In this document: positions 16,662 through 25,728 of the stretch, piece after piece
How positions within the stretch are numbered: position 1 is the stretch's first letter
How the letters are laid out: each line of letters opens with the position of its first letter
Assembly: GCF_020026925.1 (NCBI RefSeq)
Contig: NZ_JAIQDW010000009.1
Location: 62,001 to 126,000 of the forward strand
Length of the DNA stretch: 64,000 nt
Origin: Flavobacterium hibisci
Lineage (GTDB): Bacteria; Bacteroidota; Bacteroidia; Flavobacteriales; Flavobacteriaceae
Reading direction: 5' to 3'
Translations under genes and position numbers: made by a program
The notes under the pieces: model-generated
Database searches by the model: none
What the model was told of the DNA's origin: nothing
What the model saw: the letters and a program-made list of their open reading frames with translations, nothing else

Positions 16662-17453
16662 GTGTCAAAAGATCTTATCATACAAAATATCAAAGCTTTA
16701 AAAAGCCATTCAAACATAAATTACGGCATTAAAACTAAAACCGAAGCGTTTACTGAAAAGCTTTTTTATACCCTGTTTGATTCAAATGCAGCTTTAGATG
16801 AAAGTATTGACGAACTTGAATTTCGCTTCAAAGAAATCGCTGTTTTAGCCTGCAAAAAGCCCGAAAAATTATGCGGCTCGATGTGGGATCTTTTTCTGGA
16901 AAAACTACCAAATGTTTTAGAAAAACTGAATCAGGATGCCGAATATATCCTGGAAAATGATCCTGCCTCAAATAGTATCGACGAAGTTTACTTAGGCTAT
17001 CCGGGATTTTATGCAATTGCTATTTACAGGCTAAGCCATGAATTGTACAAACTCGATTTACTATTATTTTCAAGACTGATGAGTGAATATGCCCACCGTA
17101 TAACCGGAACAGACATACATGCTGGTGCGAATATTGCTTCACCGTTTTTTATAGATCATGCTACCGGAATTGTTATTGGAGAAACAACCGTAATCGAAAA
17201 ATACGTAAAAATTTATCAGGGTGTTACTTTAGGCGCATTAAGTGTAAGCAAGGACATGAAAAATGCGAAACGTCATCCAACTGTCGAGAAAAATGTCTGT
17301 ATTTATGCAAATGCTACCATTTTAGGCGGTGAAACCATCATAGGCAGAAATAGTATTGTGGGAGGAAACGCCTGGGTTACCAAATCAATCCCGGCAGATT
17401 CTATAGTCCTGAACACGACTACAACCGAAGTTAAAATAAAAGAAAAAAAATAG
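16662..17453 (+). CDS. cysE: Serine O-acetyltransferase
   Basis: 263 residues, starting at a GTG (16662). The N-terminal half is the helical domain of the EpsC/CysE family, and the C-terminal half is a left-handed beta-helix of hexapeptide repeats. Catalytic motifs are visible: TGTDIHAGANI and FIDHATGIVIGE, with the active His and the CoA-binding turns, then GGETIIGRNSIVGGNAWV. The enzyme acetylates serine with acetyl-CoA, giving the substrate for cysteine synthase. That next enzyme is encoded directly downstream, one base after this stop, so the two steps are made from one mRNA. I saw no clear promoter element or cysteine-responsive leader in the 190 bp upstream. Confidence 0.93.
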   Translation: MSKDLIIQNIKALKSHSNINYGIKTKTEAFTEKLFYTLFDSNAALDESIDELEFRFKEIAVLACKKPEKLCGSMWDLFLEKLPNVLEKLNQDAEYILENDPASNSIDEVYLGYPGFYAIAIYRLSHELYKLDLLLFSRLMSEYAHRITGTDIHAGANIASPFFIDHATGIVIGETTVIEKYVKIYQGVTLGALSVSKDMKNAKRHPTVEKNVCIYANATILGGETIIGRNSIVGGNAWVTKSIPADSIVLNTTTTEVKIKEKK

Positions 17454-17454
17454 A

Positions 17455-18342
17455 ATGAAACCACAGAAATTAATCAACCTGATTGGCAACACCCCATTGA
17501 TGGAAACTGTTAATCTGGTCAAAAATAAAAACGTAAAACTTTTATTAAAACTCGAAGGAAACAATCCTGGCGGAAGTGTAAAAGACAGGGCCGCTTATAA
17601 CATGATTGCATCGGCTTTGGAAAGAGGAGATATCAAAAAAGGAGATAAATTAATTGAAGCCACAAGCGGCAATACCGGAATTGCACTGGCGATGATTGCC
17701 CAATTGTTTCAGGTTGAAATAGAATTAGTCTTACCTGAAGATTCCACGAAAGAACGCACACAAACCATGCGCGCTTATGGGGCAACGGTTATTTTAACGC
17801 CCGCCAGTGAAGGAATAATCGGCTCTCGTGACTATGCCGACAAAAAAGTAGCCGAAGGCGGTTATGTAATGCTAAATCAGTTTGCAAATGACGATAACTG
17901 GAAAGCACATTATAAAACTACCGGTCCTGAAATTTGGGAGGATACTGAAGGAAGTGTAACGCATTTTGTGTCGGCTATGGGAACAACAGGAACTATTATT
18001 GGAACCTCATCTTATCTGAAAGAAAAAAATCCAAACATTCAGATTATTGGTGCCCAGCCGAGCGACGGATCACAAATTCCGGGAATCCGAAAATGGCCAC
18101 AGGAGTATTTGCCAAAGATTTTTGACGCTTCGAAAGTAGATACCGTTGTGGATGTAAGTGAAGAAGAAGCAAGAGAAATGACGAAAAGATTAGCACTTGA
18201 AGAAGGTGTTTTTGCAGGAATGAGTAGTGGCGGCTCTGTTGCAGTAGCCCTAAAAATTGCAGAACAGGTAGAATCGGGTGTGATTGTAGCCATTATCTGC
18301 GATCGTGGTGATCGTTATTTATCTTCTGATTTATTTGATTAA
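17455..18342 (+). CDS. cysM: Cysteine synthase (O-acetylserine sulfhydrylase, CysM type)
   Basis: 295 residues. Pyridoxal phosphate binds Lys43 in NPGGSVKDR, the substrate loop TSGNTG spans 70-75, and the phosphate-binding loop is in SAMGTTGTI. The sequence GAQPSDGSQIPGIRKWPQEYLP and the overall length are closer to CysM (isozyme B) than to CysK. The product makes cysteine from O-acetylserine and sulfide or thiosulfate. It lies one base after cysE, forming the complete two-step pathway from serine. A repeat element follows it. Confidence 0.93.
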   Translation: MKPQKLINLIGNTPLMETVNLVKNKNVKLLLKLEGNNPGGSVKDRAAYNMIASALERGDIKKGDKLIEATSGNTGIALAMIAQLFQVEIELVLPEDSTKERTQTMRAYGATVILTPASEGIIGSRDYADKKVAEGGYVMLNQFANDDNWKAHYKTTGPEIWEDTEGSVTHFVSAMGTTGTIIGTSSYLKEKNPNIQIIGAQPSDGSQIPGIRKWPQEYLPKIFDASKVDTVVDVSEEEAREMTKRLALEEGVFAGMSSGGSVAVALKIAEQVESGVIVAIICDRGDRYLSSDLFD

Positions 18343-18354
18343 AAATAAAGTCTC

Positions 18355-18441
18355 TAAGGTTCTGAGCGACTAAGAATCTAAGTTTTTTTTATTGAGCTTA
18401 TAAATCTTAGCACTTCAGCATCTTGGCAACTTAGAACCTTA
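18355..18441. repeat. Imperfect inverted-repeat element, AAGGTTC family copy 1
   Basis: Begins TAAGGTTCT (18355-18363) and ends AGAACCTTA (18433-18441), with inner CTAAG and CTTAG words and a T8 run. Similar wording occurs at 24360-24420 and 19540-19601. Probably a dispersed intergenic repeat that may act as a terminator after cysM. Confidence 0.5.
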
Positions 18442-18452
18442 AAATACACAAA

Positions 18453-19439
18453 ATGAACTATCGCAAACTAGGCAAAACCAATTTTAATATATCCGAAATC
18501 TCACTTGGCACCTGGCAGGTTGGAGGAAAATGGGGATCAGCTTTCGACAACAAAACTGCAGATGAGCTTTTAAATACTGCAATTGATAATGGTGTTAATT
18601 TTATTGACACTGCTGATGTTTATGAAAATGGTTTAAGTGAAACTGCTGTTGGAAGAGTTGTTCGTTCGAGATCTGAACGAATTTATGTCGCTACAAAATG
18701 CGGCCGACATATCAATCCGCATATTAACGAAGGCTATCAGCCAAAAGTATTGCAGAAATATGTAGAAGAAAGTTTAAAAAGACTGGGATTAGAAACTCTT
18801 GACTTAATTCAATTACACTGCCCTCCTACTGAAGTTTTTTATCGTCCTGAAATCTTTGAACTTTTTGATCGTCTTAAAGAACAGGGTAAAATTTTAAATC
18901 TTGGCGTTAGCGTAGAAAAAGTAGAAGAAGCCTTAAAAGCAATCGAATATTCGAATGTTACTACAGTGCAGATTATTTTTAATTTATTTCGTCAGCGCCC
19001 TTCACAACTATTCTTTTCTGAAGCCAGAAAAAAAGATATCGGGATCATTGCAAGGGTTCCTTTGGCAAGCGGGCTTTTAACCGGTAAATTCGATGCAAAA
19101 ACAACCTTTGAGCCGCAAGACCACAGAAATTTCAACAGAAACGGCGATGCTTTTGATAAAGGAGAAACTTTTTCCGGTATTGATTACGAATTAGGATTAA
19201 AAGCTGTTGAAGAATTAAAAGCATTATTTCCTGAAGCTACAAATCTGGCTCCTTATGCTTTACAGTGGATTTTGAGTTTTGAAGATGTTAGCTGCATCAT
19301 TCCCGGAGCTTCAAAAGAAAGTCATGTAGTATCTAATTTATCTGTTTATGATTTACCTAAATTGTCTTCAGAAAAAATTGAAGCAATGAATAAAATTTAT
19401 AAAGAATATATAAAACCCTATGTTCATCAGTTGTGGTAA
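18453..19439 (+). CDS. Aldo/keto reductase
   Basis: 328 residues, a single TIM barrel. The catalytic tetrad is complete: Asp52 and Tyr57 in FIDTADVYENG, Lys82 in VATKCG, and His122 in LIQLHCP. The NADPH site is shown by GLLTGKF and the late IIPGASKESHV. Members of this branch (YhdN/YajO-like) reduce aldehydes or ketones in the cytoplasm; the substrate cannot be inferred. It is flanked by repeat elements on both sides and seems to be transcribed alone. Confidence 0.9.
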   Translation: MNYRKLGKTNFNISEISLGTWQVGGKWGSAFDNKTADELLNTAIDNGVNFIDTADVYENGLSETAVGRVVRSRSERIYVATKCGRHINPHINEGYQPKVLQKYVEESLKRLGLETLDLIQLHCPPTEVFYRPEIFELFDRLKEQGKILNLGVSVEKVEEALKAIEYSNVTTVQIIFNLFRQRPSQLFFSEARKKDIGIIARVPLASGLLTGKFDAKTTFEPQDHRNFNRNGDAFDKGETFSGIDYELGLKAVEELKALFPEATNLAPYALQWILSFEDVSCIIPGASKESHVVSNLSVYDLPKLSSEKIEAMNKIYKEYIKPYVHQLW

Positions 19440-19472
19440 TTCTGTCTTAAAAAATTGAAAAATGAAACATTT

Positions 19473-19504
19473 AAGTTTCTAAGATTTTAAAATCTTAGAA
19501 ACTT
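19473..19504. terminator. Perfect 32-bp palindrome followed by T-run
   Basis: AAGTTTCTAAGATTTT is followed immediately by its exact reverse complement, then TTT. Placed after the aldo/keto reductase gene it can act as a terminator. It also contains the CTAAG word of the neighbouring repeat family. Confidence 0.6.
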
Positions 19505-19539
19505 TTTAATTTAAACAACGTTTACAATTAACTCTTCAT

Positions 19540-19601
19540 AATCCTAAGGCACTATATCCTAAAAATTTAAAATCCTAAAATAACTTTAGTACCTTAGAAT
19601 T
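19540..19601. repeat. Small inverted repeat, CTAAGG family
   Basis: Arms AATCCTAAGG (19540-19549) and CCTTAGAATT (19592-19601) match with one mismatch. The wording is like the elements at 18355 and 24360. It lies just upstream of the gene at 19621. Confidence 0.4.
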
Positions 19602-19620
19602 TTATTCACAACATAAAACA

Positions 19621-20061
19621 ATGTTTAACAAATCAAATTTTAAAGAATGGTTTGACCGGTATAAGTACGCTGAATTAGCAAGTACAAGTGCCGCACTTAC
19701 TACTTCGCTTTTTAGCAAAATCTACAGCGGATTAACAACGGCTTATTTGATTACATTTGCCGAATATCTGGCTTTTTATAGTGTAATTTTATTCTCTTCT
19801 TATAAAAAATTACACAAACAAAACAGCCTTTTAAACCAAAAGACTTCTTCTCATGAAATTTTCAGGCTTGTGAAAAATCTTATTTTGGAATTTGGTTACC
19901 CTGCGTTTTTGGATTTTTTGATAATTCGTCCTTTTTGTATGTACTGGATGCCGATACTTTTCGGGAATTATTTCTTCGGAATTATTTTCGGGAAAATTTC
20001 AGCTGATTTGTGTTTCTATTTTTTTGCAATTATCAACTATGAATTAATCAAAAAAAAATAA
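19621..20061 (+). CDS. Small polytopic membrane protein of unknown function
   Basis: 146 residues. About three or four hydrophobic segments (35-60, 93-135), Lys-rich at both ends. I do not recognise a family. Its TAA ends at 20061 and the stop of the convergent sensor kinase begins at the next base, so the two genes share no intergenic space. Confidence 0.6.
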   Translation: MFNKSNFKEWFDRYKYAELASTSAALTTSLFSKIYSGLTTAYLITFAEYLAFYSVILFSSYKKLHKQNSLLNQKTSSHEIFRLVKNLILEFGYPAFLDFLIIRPFCMYWMPILFGNYFFGIIFGKISADLCFYFFAIINYELIKKK

Positions 20062-21114
20062 TCAACAATTTTCAAATACAATTTTAAACTCGGCACCTTT
20101 GTTTGTTCCTTCGCTGGAAGCTGTGAGTGTTCCTTTATTTCTTTCGATGATTTTTTTACACAAGTATAAACCAATTCCTGTTGAAGACTCATTGGCTGTT
20201 CCTAGTCGGCTCATTTTTGTAAATTTCTTGAATAACTCTTCAATCTGATGCTGGCTGAAACCTATTCCATTATCAGAAACCGTTATAATCAGGGAACTAC
20301 CTTCAGTAAATATTCTTAATTTAATTTCGCTGTCAAAATAAGAGAACTTAACAGCATTGCTAATTAAATTTACTAAAACCTGAATTAATAATCCCTCATC
20401 AATTTTAAGCTTAGTCTCTTCAGTTTCAATACTCACATTTAGACTAATATTCTTATCTATAAGACGCTGCTCTACCTGTTCGTTGACAAAATCCAATACA
20501 TCCGGAAAAGATATTTTTTTTAGCTCAGGATTTATTTTAGGAACCTGATCCTGTTCCGCCAGTAATTTGATGAAATTTTCTATATATCTGAATTGCAGAT
20601 TTGTTGATTCACAAATCAACTCGGCCAAATCCTTTATTGCTTCAGAAGGTTTTTCTTCTATAATGAGTTTTGCAAGTCCCTGAGGATTTCCTGCAAAGTT
20701 TCTCAAGTCATGTGAAAGCATATAAATTAAATCCTGTTTTTCATTTATAAAACTTTCTGCTTCAAATATAGATTCCTGGATATTACTCATTAGCAGACCG
20801 GCTTCATCATTATATTCTGTAGGCAAAACCGATAATTTTCTTTGATTTCTGTAGTCATCCAATGATTTTGAAGCTACAGCAATGGGTTTAATCAGCTGAT
20901 TTAAAACCAGTAGGGTAATTCCAGTTGCAAGCAAGGTCATAATTAATGAAAAAATTAAAACCGATGTCGCCGGAATCACTGTGTCGAAATATAAAGCAAA
21001 AAGCAAAATTCCGATTAAAGGAATATGAATACCTATAAAAGCAACAAACAGAAATTTCAATGCATAACTTTTTTTTAAAAAGCCAATTTTTGAAAGATTA
21101 TGATACAACTTCAT
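20062..21114 (-). CDS. Membrane-bound sensor histidine kinase
   Basis: 350 residues from the ATG at 21114; a TTG four codons earlier is less likely. Two transmembrane helices (about 20-42 and 48-73) with a very short loop between them, so little periplasmic sensing surface. A HAMP-like linker follows, then the dimerisation domain with the phosphorylated His135 in MLSHDLRNFAG, and an HATPase domain with an N box (NLISNAVKFS), VSDNGIGF and STGIGLYL. No response regulator gene is next to it, so it is an orphan in this window. A -7 element at 21169-21176 gives a leader of about 50 nt. Confidence 0.88.
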   Translation of the reverse strand: MKLYHNLSKIGFLKKSYALKFLFVAFIGIHIPLIGILLFALYFDTVIPATSVLIFSLIMTLLATGITLLVLNQLIKPIAVASKSLDDYRNQRKLSVLPTEYNDEAGLLMSNIQESIFEAESFINEKQDLIYMLSHDLRNFAGNPQGLAKLIIEEKPSEAIKDLAELICESTNLQFRYIENFIKLLAEQDQVPKINPELKKISFPDVLDFVNEQVEQRLIDKNISLNVSIETEETKLKIDEGLLIQVLVNLISNAVKFSYFDSEIKLRIFTEGSSLIITVSDNGIGFSQHQIEELFKKFTKMSRLGTANESSTGIGLYLCKKIIERNKGTLTASSEGTNKGAEFKIVFENC

Positions 21115-21168
21115 ACGAAATAACAATTACTTAGACTTTTAATGGGGCTATCGAAGCATTTGATGCAA

Positions 21169-21176
21169 CAAAGTTA
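21169..21176 (-). promoter_or_regulatory. Candidate -7 element for the sensor kinase (TAACTTTG on minus)
   Basis: Fits TAnnTTTG. A TTTG on the same strand (21201-21204) is 24 bp away, a little longer than usual. Confidence 0.4.
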
Positions 21177-21260
21177 GCTTTAAAAGCTGATTTAGAGATG
21201 CAAATTATAGAATTTGATAAAATATTTTAAAAATTAAATTTATAAAAGTTTACAAACCCT

Positions 21261-21268
21261 TATTTTTG
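21261..21268 (+). promoter_or_regulatory. Candidate -7 element for rlmD (TATTTTTG)
   Basis: Fits TAnnTTTG and ends 5 bp before the ATG at 21273, so the message would be leaderless or nearly so. Confidence 0.4.
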
Positions 21269-21272
21269 CGCT

Positions 21273-22685
21273 ATGGGAAGAAAAAATACAGATAAAGTCG
21301 TCTTTCATCAAATACAAGTTCTTGATGCAGGCGCAAAAGGCGTATCAGTTGCAAAAGCACCAGACGGAAAAGTAATCTTCATACCGAATGTAGTTCCGGG
21401 CGATGTGGTTGATGTGCAGACTTTTAAAAAAAGAAAAGCTTATTACGAGGGAAAAGCTGTTAAATTTCATGAATTATCAGAGCAACGTGTAAATCCGGTT
21501 TGCGAACATTTTGGTGTTTGCGGTGGATGTAAGTGGCAAAATATGAAATACAGCCAACAGCTGTATTATAAACAAAATGAAGTAAAAAACCATCTCCAAA
21601 GGATAGGCAAAATTGACTTACCTGAATTTGAAGATATTTTAGGTTCTGAGAAACAGTTTTTTTACAGAAACAAAATGGAATTTTCTTTTTCAAACAGCCG
21701 CTGGCTAACCGAAAAAGAGATAGGAAGTACCGAAGATTTAGGAAATAGAAATGCTTTAGGTTTTCATATTCCGAAAATGTGGGACAAAATTCTGGATATT
21801 ACAAAATGTCATTTACAGGAAGATCCTTCCAATGCAATCCGCAACGAAATCAGGGCATTTGCAAACGAAAATAATTTAACATTCTTTAATCCAAGAGAAC
21901 ATTCAGGTTTATTGAGAACTTTTATGATTCGTACTGCTTCGACAGGTGAAATCATGGTTTTAATACAGTTTTTCGAAAATGACGAAGCCGGTCGTGAATT
22001 AATTCTGGATCACCTATACGAAAAATTTCCACAAATTACTTCTTTGCAATACGTGGTCAATTCAAAACAAAATGATACTATTTACGATCAGGACATAAAG
22101 CTTTATAAAGGAAGAGATTATATTCTGGAAGAAATGGAAGGATTAAAGTTTAGTATTAATGCTAAATCATTTTACCAGACCAATTCAGATCAGGCGTACG
22201 AATTATACAAAATAACCAGGGATTTCGCAGGACTTTCAGGCAACGAAATTGTTTATGATTTATATACCGGAACTGGGACTATTGCACAATTTGTATCCAG
22301 AAAAGCAAAAAAAGTAATTGGTGTAGAAAGTGTTCCTGAAGCAATTTTAGATGCTAAGGCAAATGCTGAGCGCAATAATATTACGAATTGTGAGTTTTTT
22401 GTTGGAGACATGAAAGTTGTATTTAATGAAGCCTTTATCGCCCAGCATGGCAAACCGGATGTTATCATTACAGATCCGCCTAGAGACGGAATGCACAAGG
22501 ATGTTATTGAACAAATTTTAAAGATTGCTCCTAAGAAAGTAGTGTATGTAAGCTGTAACTCTGCTACTCAGGCAAGGGATCTGGCTTTAATGAATGAAAA
22601 ATACAAAGTAACACGCGTTCGTCCGGTAGATATGTTTCCGCAGACACATCATGTTGAAAATGTTGTACTTTTAGAACTTCGATAA
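21273..22685 (+). CDS. rlmD: 23S rRNA (uracil-C5)-methyltransferase, RlmD/TrmA family
   Basis: 470 residues. An N-terminal TRAM-type beta-barrel (about 1-65) binds RNA. A 4Fe-4S cluster is held by Cys77, Cys83, Cys86 and Cys179 (in CEHFGVCGGC and TKCH). The SAM-binding Rossmann domain has YDLYTGTGTIAQF, then DPPRDGMH (401-408) and the nucleophile Cys428 in VSCNSATQARDL. The family methylates C5 of a uracil in 23S rRNA (U1939 in E. coli) or related sites; the exact target is assigned by family only. It is followed by two exported-protein genes on the same strand that may be read from the same transcript. Confidence 0.88.
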   Translation: MGRKNTDKVVFHQIQVLDAGAKGVSVAKAPDGKVIFIPNVVPGDVVDVQTFKKRKAYYEGKAVKFHELSEQRVNPVCEHFGVCGGCKWQNMKYSQQLYYKQNEVKNHLQRIGKIDLPEFEDILGSEKQFFYRNKMEFSFSNSRWLTEKEIGSTEDLGNRNALGFHIPKMWDKILDITKCHLQEDPSNAIRNEIRAFANENNLTFFNPREHSGLLRTFMIRTASTGEIMVLIQFFENDEAGRELILDHLYEKFPQITSLQYVVNSKQNDTIYDQDIKLYKGRDYILEEMEGLKFSINAKSFYQTNSDQAYELYKITRDFAGLSGNEIVYDLYTGTGTIAQFVSRKAKKVIGVESVPEAILDAKANAERNNITNCEFFVGDMKVVFNEAFIAQHGKPDVIITDPPRDGMHKDVIEQILKIAPKKVVYVSCNSATQARDLALMNEKYKVTRVRPVDMFPQTHHVENVVLLELR

Positions 22686-22694
22686 CACTTATAA

Positions 22695-23228
22695 ATGAAA
22701 AAAATACTGTATTTTTTATTGGTCTTAACATTTGGATTATCCAGTTGTGAAAAAGATGATATTTGTGATGCAAATACACCCACAACACCAAGAATGTTGA
22801 TTTCTTTTTTCTATGCCGACCGACCAGCAGTTGTAAAAAATGTAACTCGCCTGAAAGTACAGGGAGAAAATGTAGAAAATGGAATTGTTTTTAACGAAAC
22901 CGCTACAACTGATGATATAAAATACACCACTAGTGCGAATCAGGTTTTAATTCCATTAGATCCTACAAAAGATGCTGTCACTTATAGTTTTATATCTAAT
23001 TTCAGCACCGCAAATCCTGGCTTAAGCAATACAGATATGCTGACATTTAACTATTCACGAAAAAATGTATATGTCTCAAGAGCCTGCGGTTTTAAAACCA
23101 TATACACTTTAACTTCAATTCAGCGTGCAGGAAATGAAGATGCAAGTAACTACTGGATAAGTAACATTAGTTTATTTAATCCTAATGTCGAATTAGAAAA
23201 TGAAACACATGTCAAAATATTTTTTTAG
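22695..23228 (+). CDS. DUF6452 family lipoprotein
   Basis: 177 residues. Lipoprotein signal MKKILYFLLVLTFGLSSC, followed by EKDDICDANTPTTPRMLISFFY. The start pattern, with E-K-D-D-I-C then T-P-x-M-x-I-x-F, is typical of DUF6452, a Bacteroidota-only family of unknown function. It lies 9 bp after rlmD, and its end overlaps the next gene (DUF6048). The two families are regular neighbours as I recall, which suggests a shared envelope role. Confidence 0.75.
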   Translation: MKKILYFLLVLTFGLSSCEKDDICDANTPTTPRMLISFFYADRPAVVKNVTRLKVQGENVENGIVFNETATTDDIKYTTSANQVLIPLDPTKDAVTYSFISNFSTANPGLSNTDMLTFNYSRKNVYVSRACGFKTIYTLTSIQRAGNEDASNYWISNISLFNPNVELENETHVKIFF

Positions 23229-24018
23229 TATTTGCTTATTCTTTACAGCAGTATTTCTTGGTCAGGCCCAGGAAATAGCTAATGATACGCTTAAAAAAGA
23301 AATAAGCGGGACAAAACCAAAACCTAATAAAGTTCAGGTTGTTGCAGAAACCACAACAGACAGTGTTCCTGTAAAAAAAGACCGCTACGGTTTACGCGTA
23401 GGTGTTGATTTATATAAACTTACCAGAGGTTTTTACGATAAAGACTATAAAGGAGTCGAGTTTGTGGGTGATTTTCGCCTTACTAAAAAATATTACATAG
23501 CCGCCGAACTCGGTATAGAAGATAAAACAACTGATGATGACCGATTAAATTCAACAGCAACAGGAACTTACATAAAAGGAGGTTTTGACTACAACTTGTA
23601 TAATAACTGGCTGGATATGGAAAATCTTATATCAGTAGGTTTACGAGGTGGTTTTAGTACATTTAGCCAGGAACTCAACAGCTACAAAATTTATAGTCCT
23701 GATAAATATTGGGGAGAAACTCCAGTGATTACTGATGCTAAAAAATATACTGGTTTAACAGCTGCATGGGCCGAAGTTGCTGTTGGAATGAAAGCTAAGG
23801 TTTTTAATAACCTTTTTGTAGGATTCGGGGTCCAGTTAAAATTGCTCTTAGCCAACAAAGAACCTGAGGATTTTGAAAACCTTTATATTCCTGGATTTAA
23901 CAGAACTTATGATGGAAGTTTCGGAGTTGGATTTAATTATACCGTTTCCTATTTTATTCCTCTTTATAAAAAGCAAATAACAATTCCGGGAGCAGAAAAA
24001 AAAGTGCCTAAGAAATAA
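23209..24018 (+). CDS. DUF6048 family outer-membrane-type protein
   Basis: 269 residues from the ATG at 23209; an ATG at 23200 would add three residues before the signal peptide. Signal peptide MSKYFFSICLFFTAVFLGQAQ. The mature part has alternating beta strands, YGLRVGVDLYKLTRGFYDKDYKGVEFVGDF region, KYYIAAELG and a final barrel-like strand ending before a basic tail. This matches DUF6048, likely a small outer-membrane beta-barrel. It overlaps the DUF6452 gene by about 20 bp, so they are co-translated. Function unknown. Confidence 0.75.
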   Translation: MSKYFFSICLFFTAVFLGQAQEIANDTLKKEISGTKPKPNKVQVVAETTTDSVPVKKDRYGLRVGVDLYKLTRGFYDKDYKGVEFVGDFRLTKKYYIAAELGIEDKTTDDDRLNSTATGTYIKGGFDYNLYNNWLDMENLISVGLRGGFSTFSQELNSYKIYSPDKYWGETPVITDAKKYTGLTAAWAEVAVGMKAKVFNNLFVGFGVQLKLLLANKEPEDFENLYIPGFNRTYDGSFGVGFNYTVSYFIPLYKKQITIPGAEKKVPKK

Positions 24019-24039
24019 TTTTTTATGCCATTTGTTAAA

Positions 24040-24085
24040 AAAGCCATTGATTCTGAATATTATTTGATTCAGAATCAATGGCTTT
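24040..24085. terminator. Strong bidirectional terminator
   Basis: 19-bp perfect stem (AAAGCCATTGATTCTGAAT and its complement), 8-nt loop, flanked by A and T runs, between two convergent genes. Confidence 0.85.
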
Positions 24086-24110
24086 AATTTACTTAGAATT
24101 CGATAATTAT

Positions 24111-24347
24111 CTATCCAATTTCTCTAATTCCTTTTATGAATATCCATTTCATGAAAAGCTTTTCACCATCTTTTGTCTTTAATGCTTTAAACTGAGGAGC
24201 TATCAAAGTAGCAACAATAAAAGCAGTCATCGGAATCCATATTCCGGTTAATGCTGTGTATTCTGAAATTATAAATCTTCCAAGAATAAATAAAATTGCG
24301 AAGCATCCTAATTGATACAAAAAAGCTCTTATTTGTAATTTTGTCAT
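24111..24347 (-). CDS. Small two-helix membrane protein
   Basis: 78 residues with two hydrophobic helices (about 8-26 and 34-52) and a basic C-terminal tail. No family recognised. The preceding repeat at 24360-24420 separates it from the RNA methyltransferase gene on the same strand. Confidence 0.6.
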   Translation of the reverse strand: MTKLQIRAFLYQLGCFAILFILGRFIISEYTALTGIWIPMTAFIVATLIAPQFKALKTKDGEKLFMKWIFIKGIREIG

Positions 24348-24359
24348 TTTTTTCTTTTT

Positions 24360-24420
24360 AAGGTTCAGAGTTACAAAGTCTCAAAGTTACAAAGTTTTTC
24401 CCTGTACATCTTTGAACCTT
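24360..24420. repeat. Imperfect inverted-repeat element, AAGGTTC family copy 2
   Basis: Starts AAGGTTCA (24360-24367) and ends TGAACCTT (24413-24420), with three tandem-like AAAGT words between. Its first bases (AAGGTTC-x-GAG) are the same as those of the element at 18355, though the inner words differ. Confidence 0.5.
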
Positions 24421-24430
24421 TGTCTCTTTG

Positions 24431-25597
24431 TTAGTATTCGTTAACCTGAAACTTTGTTCTCTTACTTCCTTCGTAAATTTCGTATTTGACCAGACGGGCT
24501 TCGAGACTTCCATTAAAGAGCTTGATTTTTCTGGAAGGTTTTAGTCCAACAAATTTCAAGGCTTCAAGATTTGCTGTAATGAACCAGGCATTTGTACCCG
24601 GGTAATTTTTCTTTAAAGTATCGCCGATATTAGCATAAAATCTTTCCATTTGAATATCCAGACGTTCATCATAAGGCGGATTGAATACAATATGCAGTTT
24701 TCCTTCAACTGCTTTTTCAGTATCAAAAAAGTTGTTTTCAGAAATTGTTACATAATCTTCAAGATTTGCATTTCTGATGTTGTCTTTGGCCTTGTTCACT
24801 GCACTTGGCGCTTTATCAAAACCTTTAATTGTATAATGAAATTCTCTTGTTTTTTTCATCAGACTATCTACAATTTTATCAAACAAATCATTGTCCCAGT
24901 CTTTCCATTTTTCAAAAGCAAATTCTTTTCTGTTGATGTTAGCCGGAATGTTACAGGCAATCATTGCGGCTTCAGCCAGAAATGTTCCTGACCCGCACAT
25001 TGGATCTAAAAAATGAGTTTGCCCATCCCAGTCTGACAATAACAGAATTCCTGCTGCCAGAACTTCATTAATAGGAGCAATATTCGTAGCCGTCCTGTAA
25101 CCGCGCTGATGCAGCGAATTCCCGGAAGTATCCAAAGCTACTGAAACCTGGTCTTTATCGATATGAACATTGATTCTCAAATCAGGAAAAGCTTTGTCAA
25201 TACTCGGACGCTGTCCTGTTCTTTCCCTAAACTGATCTACAATCGCATCTTTACATTTTTGAGAAACAAACTCAGAATGGTTAAAATAAGTCGAATGAAC
25301 CGTAGCGTCAATTACAAAAGTCTGATTGGCATTCAGCAATTTTGACCAGTTTATACCCGAAATTCCTTTGTACAATGCCTGTTCATTATTGGCTCTGAAT
25401 GAATAAATTGGCTTTAAAACCTTAAGGGCTGTTCTGAGTGACAAATTGGCTTTGTACATAAAACCTTTATCCCCTTTAAAACTTACCATTCTTACCCCTT
25501 TTTCCACTTCCTGCGCACCAAGATCACGCAATTCCTTTTCTAATATTTCTTCAAAACCAAAAAAACATTTGGCTATCATTCTAAAATTTTCTTCCAT
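24431..25597 (-). CDS. THUMP-domain class I RNA methyltransferase, RlmL N-terminal type
   Basis: 388 residues. A THUMP domain (about 45-155) follows a ferredoxin-like start that has KCFFGFEEILEKEL. The methyltransferase domain has the SAM motif LDPMCGSGTF (197-206) and the catalytic NPPY (306-309) that places the guanine N2. This is the architecture of the RlmL N-terminal half, which in E. coli methylates G2445 of 23S rRNA; here the RlmK half is absent. The target in this organism is inferred. It has no evident operon partner. Confidence 0.85.
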   Translation of the reverse strand: MEENFRMIAKCFFGFEEILEKELRDLGAQEVEKGVRMVSFKGDKGFMYKANLSLRTALKVLKPIYSFRANNEQALYKGISGINWSKLLNANQTFVIDATVHSTYFNHSEFVSQKCKDAIVDQFRERTGQRPSIDKAFPDLRINVHIDKDQVSVALDTSGNSLHQRGYRTATNIAPINEVLAAGILLLSDWDGQTHFLDPMCGSGTFLAEAAMIACNIPANINRKEFAFEKWKDWDNDLFDKIVDSLMKKTREFHYTIKGFDKAPSAVNKAKDNIRNANLEDYVTISENNFFDTEKAVEGKLHIVFNPPYDERLDIQMERFYANIGDTLKKNYPGTNAWFITANLEALKFVGLKPSRKIKLFNGSLEARLVKYEIYEGSKRTKFQVNEY

Positions 25598-25690
25598 CTT
25601 TATTTTTGTTTAAAAAAAACTCCGATCGCATACGTATATCTGATTATTCAGGTATAGTCACGAAATAGTTATTTTTCGGCAAAAATACAC

Positions 25691-25698
25691 TAAATTTG
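25691..25698 (+). promoter_or_regulatory. Candidate -7 element (TAAATTTG) for the methyltransferase/ZIP pair
   Basis: Fits TAnnTTTG and is 30 bp before the ATG at 25729. No clear -33 TTTG. Confidence 0.45.
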
Positions 25699-25728
25699 CC
25701 GGACTTTGAATTAATTGAAATAGAATAA

